A DNA stretch of 9,592 nt from Deltaproteobacteria bacterium. GTDB lineage: Bacteria > Myxococcota_A > UBA9160 > SZUA-336. Where the stretch lies: assembly GCA_030665705.1 (NCBI GenBank), contig DAOUZG010000048.1:1-9592 (forward strand). The letters run 5' to 3'. Positions within the stretch are counted from its first letter, which is position 1. Every line of letters begins with the position of its first letter. The notes under the pieces are model-generated. The model saw only the letters and a program-made list of their open reading frames with translations, had not been told where the DNA came from and made no database searches. This document shows positions 8,334 through 9,592 of this stretch, piece after piece. The translations under genes were made by a program, and so were the position numbers.

Positions 8334-9263
8334 TTGAGCTCCTTCTCCGTAGATCCGGTACTTCGCCTGCAGAGGCTCGAACCTCCGAGCGGACCGGTAT
8401 CGATCGTGCTCGACACGGACACCTACAACGAGATCGACGATCAGTTCGCACTCGCCTACGCGCTTCTCTCGGAGGAACGCCTCTCGGTCGACGCCGTCTA
8501 CGCCGCTCCCTTCCAGAATTCCCGCTCGAAAAATCCAGGGGACGGGATGGAGAAGAGCTACGCCGAGATCCTCCGTGTGCTCGAGCGACTCGACCTTCCC
8601 GGCAAGGGCCGCGTCTTTCGGGGCTCGGACCGGTTTCTCCCCGCACCCGACGTCCCCGTCGAGAGCCCGGCGGCCCGTGACCTGGTCGACCGGGCGCTTC
8701 GACAGCCTTCCGATCGACCCCTCTACGTCGTGGCCATCGGGGCGATCAGCAACGTCGCCTCGGCCCTCTTGATGGAGCCACGAATCGCCGATCGAATCGT
8801 GATTGTCTGGCTCTGCGGACAGCCGCACACGTGGCACACGACGGTCGAGTTCAATCTCTGCCAGGACGTACCGGCCTCACGGCTCATCTTCGACAGTGGT
8901 GTTCCACTCGTTCACGTTCCCTGCAAGAACGTTGCGGAGCATCTCCGCACAACCGTTCCGGAGCTCGAGCGGTACGTCCGCGGTCGGGGACCGCTCGGCG
9001 ACTATCTGTTCGAGATCTTCCGGGACTACGCGAAAGATCCGTGGACCTGGTCGAAGCCGTTGTGGGACCTCTCGGCCGTTGCGTGGGTGGTCGAACCGGA
9101 GTGGGTTCCCACGGTGCTGGTCCACAGTCCACGGCTGACATCCGAGTACACGTGGAGCCTCGACGACAACCGACACTGGATCCGGGTGGCCGTCCACGTC
9201 GATCGGGATGCCGTCTTCGGAGACCTGTTCCGCAAGCTCGAACAGCACGCCAGCAAGCCCTGA
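8334..9263 (+). CDS. Inosine-uridine-type nucleoside hydrolase, atypical
   Basis: Members of this fold are calcium-dependent enzymes that hydrolyse N-glycosidic bonds of ribonucleosides to base plus ribose. LDTDTYNEIDDQFAL (26-40) gives the Asp cluster (Asp27, Asp29, Asp35, Asp36). AIGAISNVASAL (134-145) corresponds to the family's GPLTNVA segment. EFN (172-174), followed by Asp178 and FDSGVPLVHVP (186-196), matches the conserved EFN...D...SGVP block. WD (244-245) in KPLWDLSAVA corresponds to the family's C-terminal His-Asp. Two features are unusual: the Asp loop is two residues longer than the common DTDPGxDD form, and His is replaced by Trp. The start is uncertain. The frame stays open back into the GH1 gene, to a GTG at 8172. 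I chose TTG at 8334, with weak GAGCGG nine bases upstream, because it gives 309 residues, normal for the family; TTG at 8325 is an alternative. It lies 35 bases after the GH1 stop, so the two are probably co-transcribed. There is no signal peptide. Substrate is unknown. Confidence 0.88.
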   Translation: MSSFSVDPVLRLQRLEPPSGPVSIVLDTDTYNEIDDQFALAYALLSEERLSVDAVYAAPFQNSRSKNPGDGMEKSYAEILRVLERLDLPGKGRVFRGSDRFLPAPDVPVESPAARDLVDRALRQPSDRPLYVVAIGAISNVASALLMEPRIADRIVIVWLCGQPHTWHTTVEFNLCQDVPASRLIFDSGVPLVHVPCKNVAEHLRTTVPELERYVRGRGPLGDYLFEIFRDYAKDPWTWSKPLWDLSAVAWVVEPEWVPTVLVHSPRLTSEYTWSLDDNRHWIRVAVHVDRDAVFGDLFRKLEQHASKP

Positions 9264-9264
9264 A

Positions 9265-9279
9265 CCGGCAAGACGCCGG
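9265..9279 (+). terminator. Weak hairpin just after the nucleoside hydrolase stop
   Basis: CCGGC and GCCGG pair perfectly around the loop AAGAC, beginning one base after the TGA. The stem is short and no T-run follows, so it is at best a pause or message-end structure, not a convincing intrinsic terminator. Confidence 0.25.
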
Positions 9280-9313
9280 GCGGCGAGGCTCGATTCCCTT
9301 CCGGGTGGCCGGC

Positions 9314-9334
9314 GGGGGGGGGGCCTGGGAGGGG
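9314..9334 (+). repeat. Ten-G tract with potential G-quadruplex
   Basis: Ten consecutive G bases (9314-9323) are followed by CCT, GGG, A and GGGG. Splitting the long tract gives four runs of at least three G with short loops, meeting the usual G-quadruplex pattern. It lies between two plus-strand genes, about 35 bases before the candidate -10 of the VOC gene. The homopolymer is also a likely place for a length error in sequencing. Confidence 0.4.
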
Positions 9335-9368
9335 ACAAGCCGAGGCGCAGGGCACGAAATCGCTCGGT

Positions 9369-9374
9369 TATACT
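9369..9374 (+). promoter_or_regulatory. Candidate -10 box of the VOC gene
   Basis: TATACT matches five of six -10 positions. A start near 9381 would leave a leader of about 40 bases containing the Shine-Dalgarno. No TTGACA-like -35 is visible 16-18 bases upstream, so an activator or another sigma factor might be needed if the site is real. Confidence 0.35.
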
Positions 9375-9403
9375 CGGGTCGCCTCACGTTAGGGTGTTCA
9401 ATC

Positions 9404-9412
9404 GGGAGGAAG
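9404..9412 (+). promoter_or_regulatory. Shine-Dalgarno of the VOC gene
   Basis: GGGAGGAAG lies seven bases before the GTG at 9420 and supports that codon as the start. No ATG in this frame is available nearby. Confidence 0.6.
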
Positions 9413-9419
9413 TGTAGTC

Positions 9420-9592
9420 GTGGGCAGTTCAGGCCGTGATCCGGGGCCTCGCCCCTTTCGGGTGCTGGGAATCCAGCAGGTCGCCGTCGGGGCGCCTGAC
9501 AAGGCCGGTCTTCGACGGCTCTGGGTCGATGTTCTGGGACTCACCCCCGTCGGTGAGTTCCGGAGCTCGCGGGAGAACGTGGACGAGGACAT
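9420..9592 (+). CDS. VOC (vicinal oxygen chelate) / glyoxalase-like protein, 5' part only
   Basis: Only the first 57 codons are in the window. The translation contains [20 protein letters not shown], then [14 protein letters not shown] and ENVDEDI. The pattern of a first beta strand, a helix containing LWVDVLGL and a second strand is the first half of a VOC metal-binding module, as in glyoxalase I and methylmalonyl-CoA epimerase. The block ending ENVDEDI recalls proteins annotated as lactoylglutathione lyase family, from memory rather than a search. The GTG start follows a good Shine-Dalgarno. The 156-base gap and its own -10 candidate suggest separate transcription from the nucleoside hydrolase. 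The reaction cannot be assigned without the second module and its metal-binding residues. Confidence 0.75.
   Translation, partial: MGSSGRDPGPRPFRVLGIQQVAVGAPDKAGLRRLWVDVLGLTPVGEFRSSRENVDED

Noticed and set aside
9398..9592. Open frame on the minus strand at the right edge
   Set aside because: It is antisense to the VOC gene start, has no recognisable motif, and the plus strand has a good ribosome site and a recognisable fold pattern.

Overview
This is a GC-rich window, apparently from the chromosome of a Gram-negative bacterium. It is densely packed and holds seven protein-coding genes. Two of them are cut by the window edges. I see no RNA genes, insertion sequences, CRISPR arrays or phage genes. 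The Gram-negative inference rests on an exported AMIN-domain cell-wall amidase and a GlnD-type PII uridylyltransferase. The gene content would fit Gemmatimonadota or a similar high-GC, poorly cultured phylum, but that placement is from memory and is weak.

Left part (1-6736, minus strand): four genes in one tight run, in transcription order. They are an M20-family peptidase/amidohydrolase, mutS, an AMIN plus Amidase_3 N-acetylmuramoyl-L-alanine amidase, and glnD, which runs off the left edge. mutS and the amidase overlap by four bases (GTGA). The amidase and glnD are two bases apart. The M20 gene and mutS are 66 bases apart. The last three genes use TTG, GTG and GTG starts, each with a purine-rich Shine-Dalgarno five or fewer bases upstream. 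This looks like one co-transcribed, translationally coupled operon joining mismatch repair, septal peptidoglycan cleavage and nitrogen signalling.

Middle (6737-6954): a 218-base divergent intergenic region. It must carry control signals for both directions. It holds a plausible sigma-70-like promoter for the minus-strand operon, a weaker extended -10 for the plus strand, and a short inverted repeat between them.

Right part (6955-9592, plus strand): a family 1 glycoside hydrolase, then after 35 bases an atypical inosine-uridine-type nucleoside hydrolase, then after about 156 bases the start of a VOC (glyoxalase-like) gene cut by the right edge. The 156-base gap has a small hairpin just after the stop codon, a ten-G tract that could form a G-quadruplex, and a good -10 box.

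The M20 enzyme, the GH1 enzyme and the nucleoside hydrolase all lack signal peptides. Each would cleave small conjugates in the cytoplasm (amide, glycoside and N-glycoside bonds), which suggests a salvage role. No transporter or regulator is present to confirm it. I did not find a clearly new system. The most unusual item is the nucleoside hydrolase, which has an altered metal-binding loop and a Trp in place of the usual active-site His.
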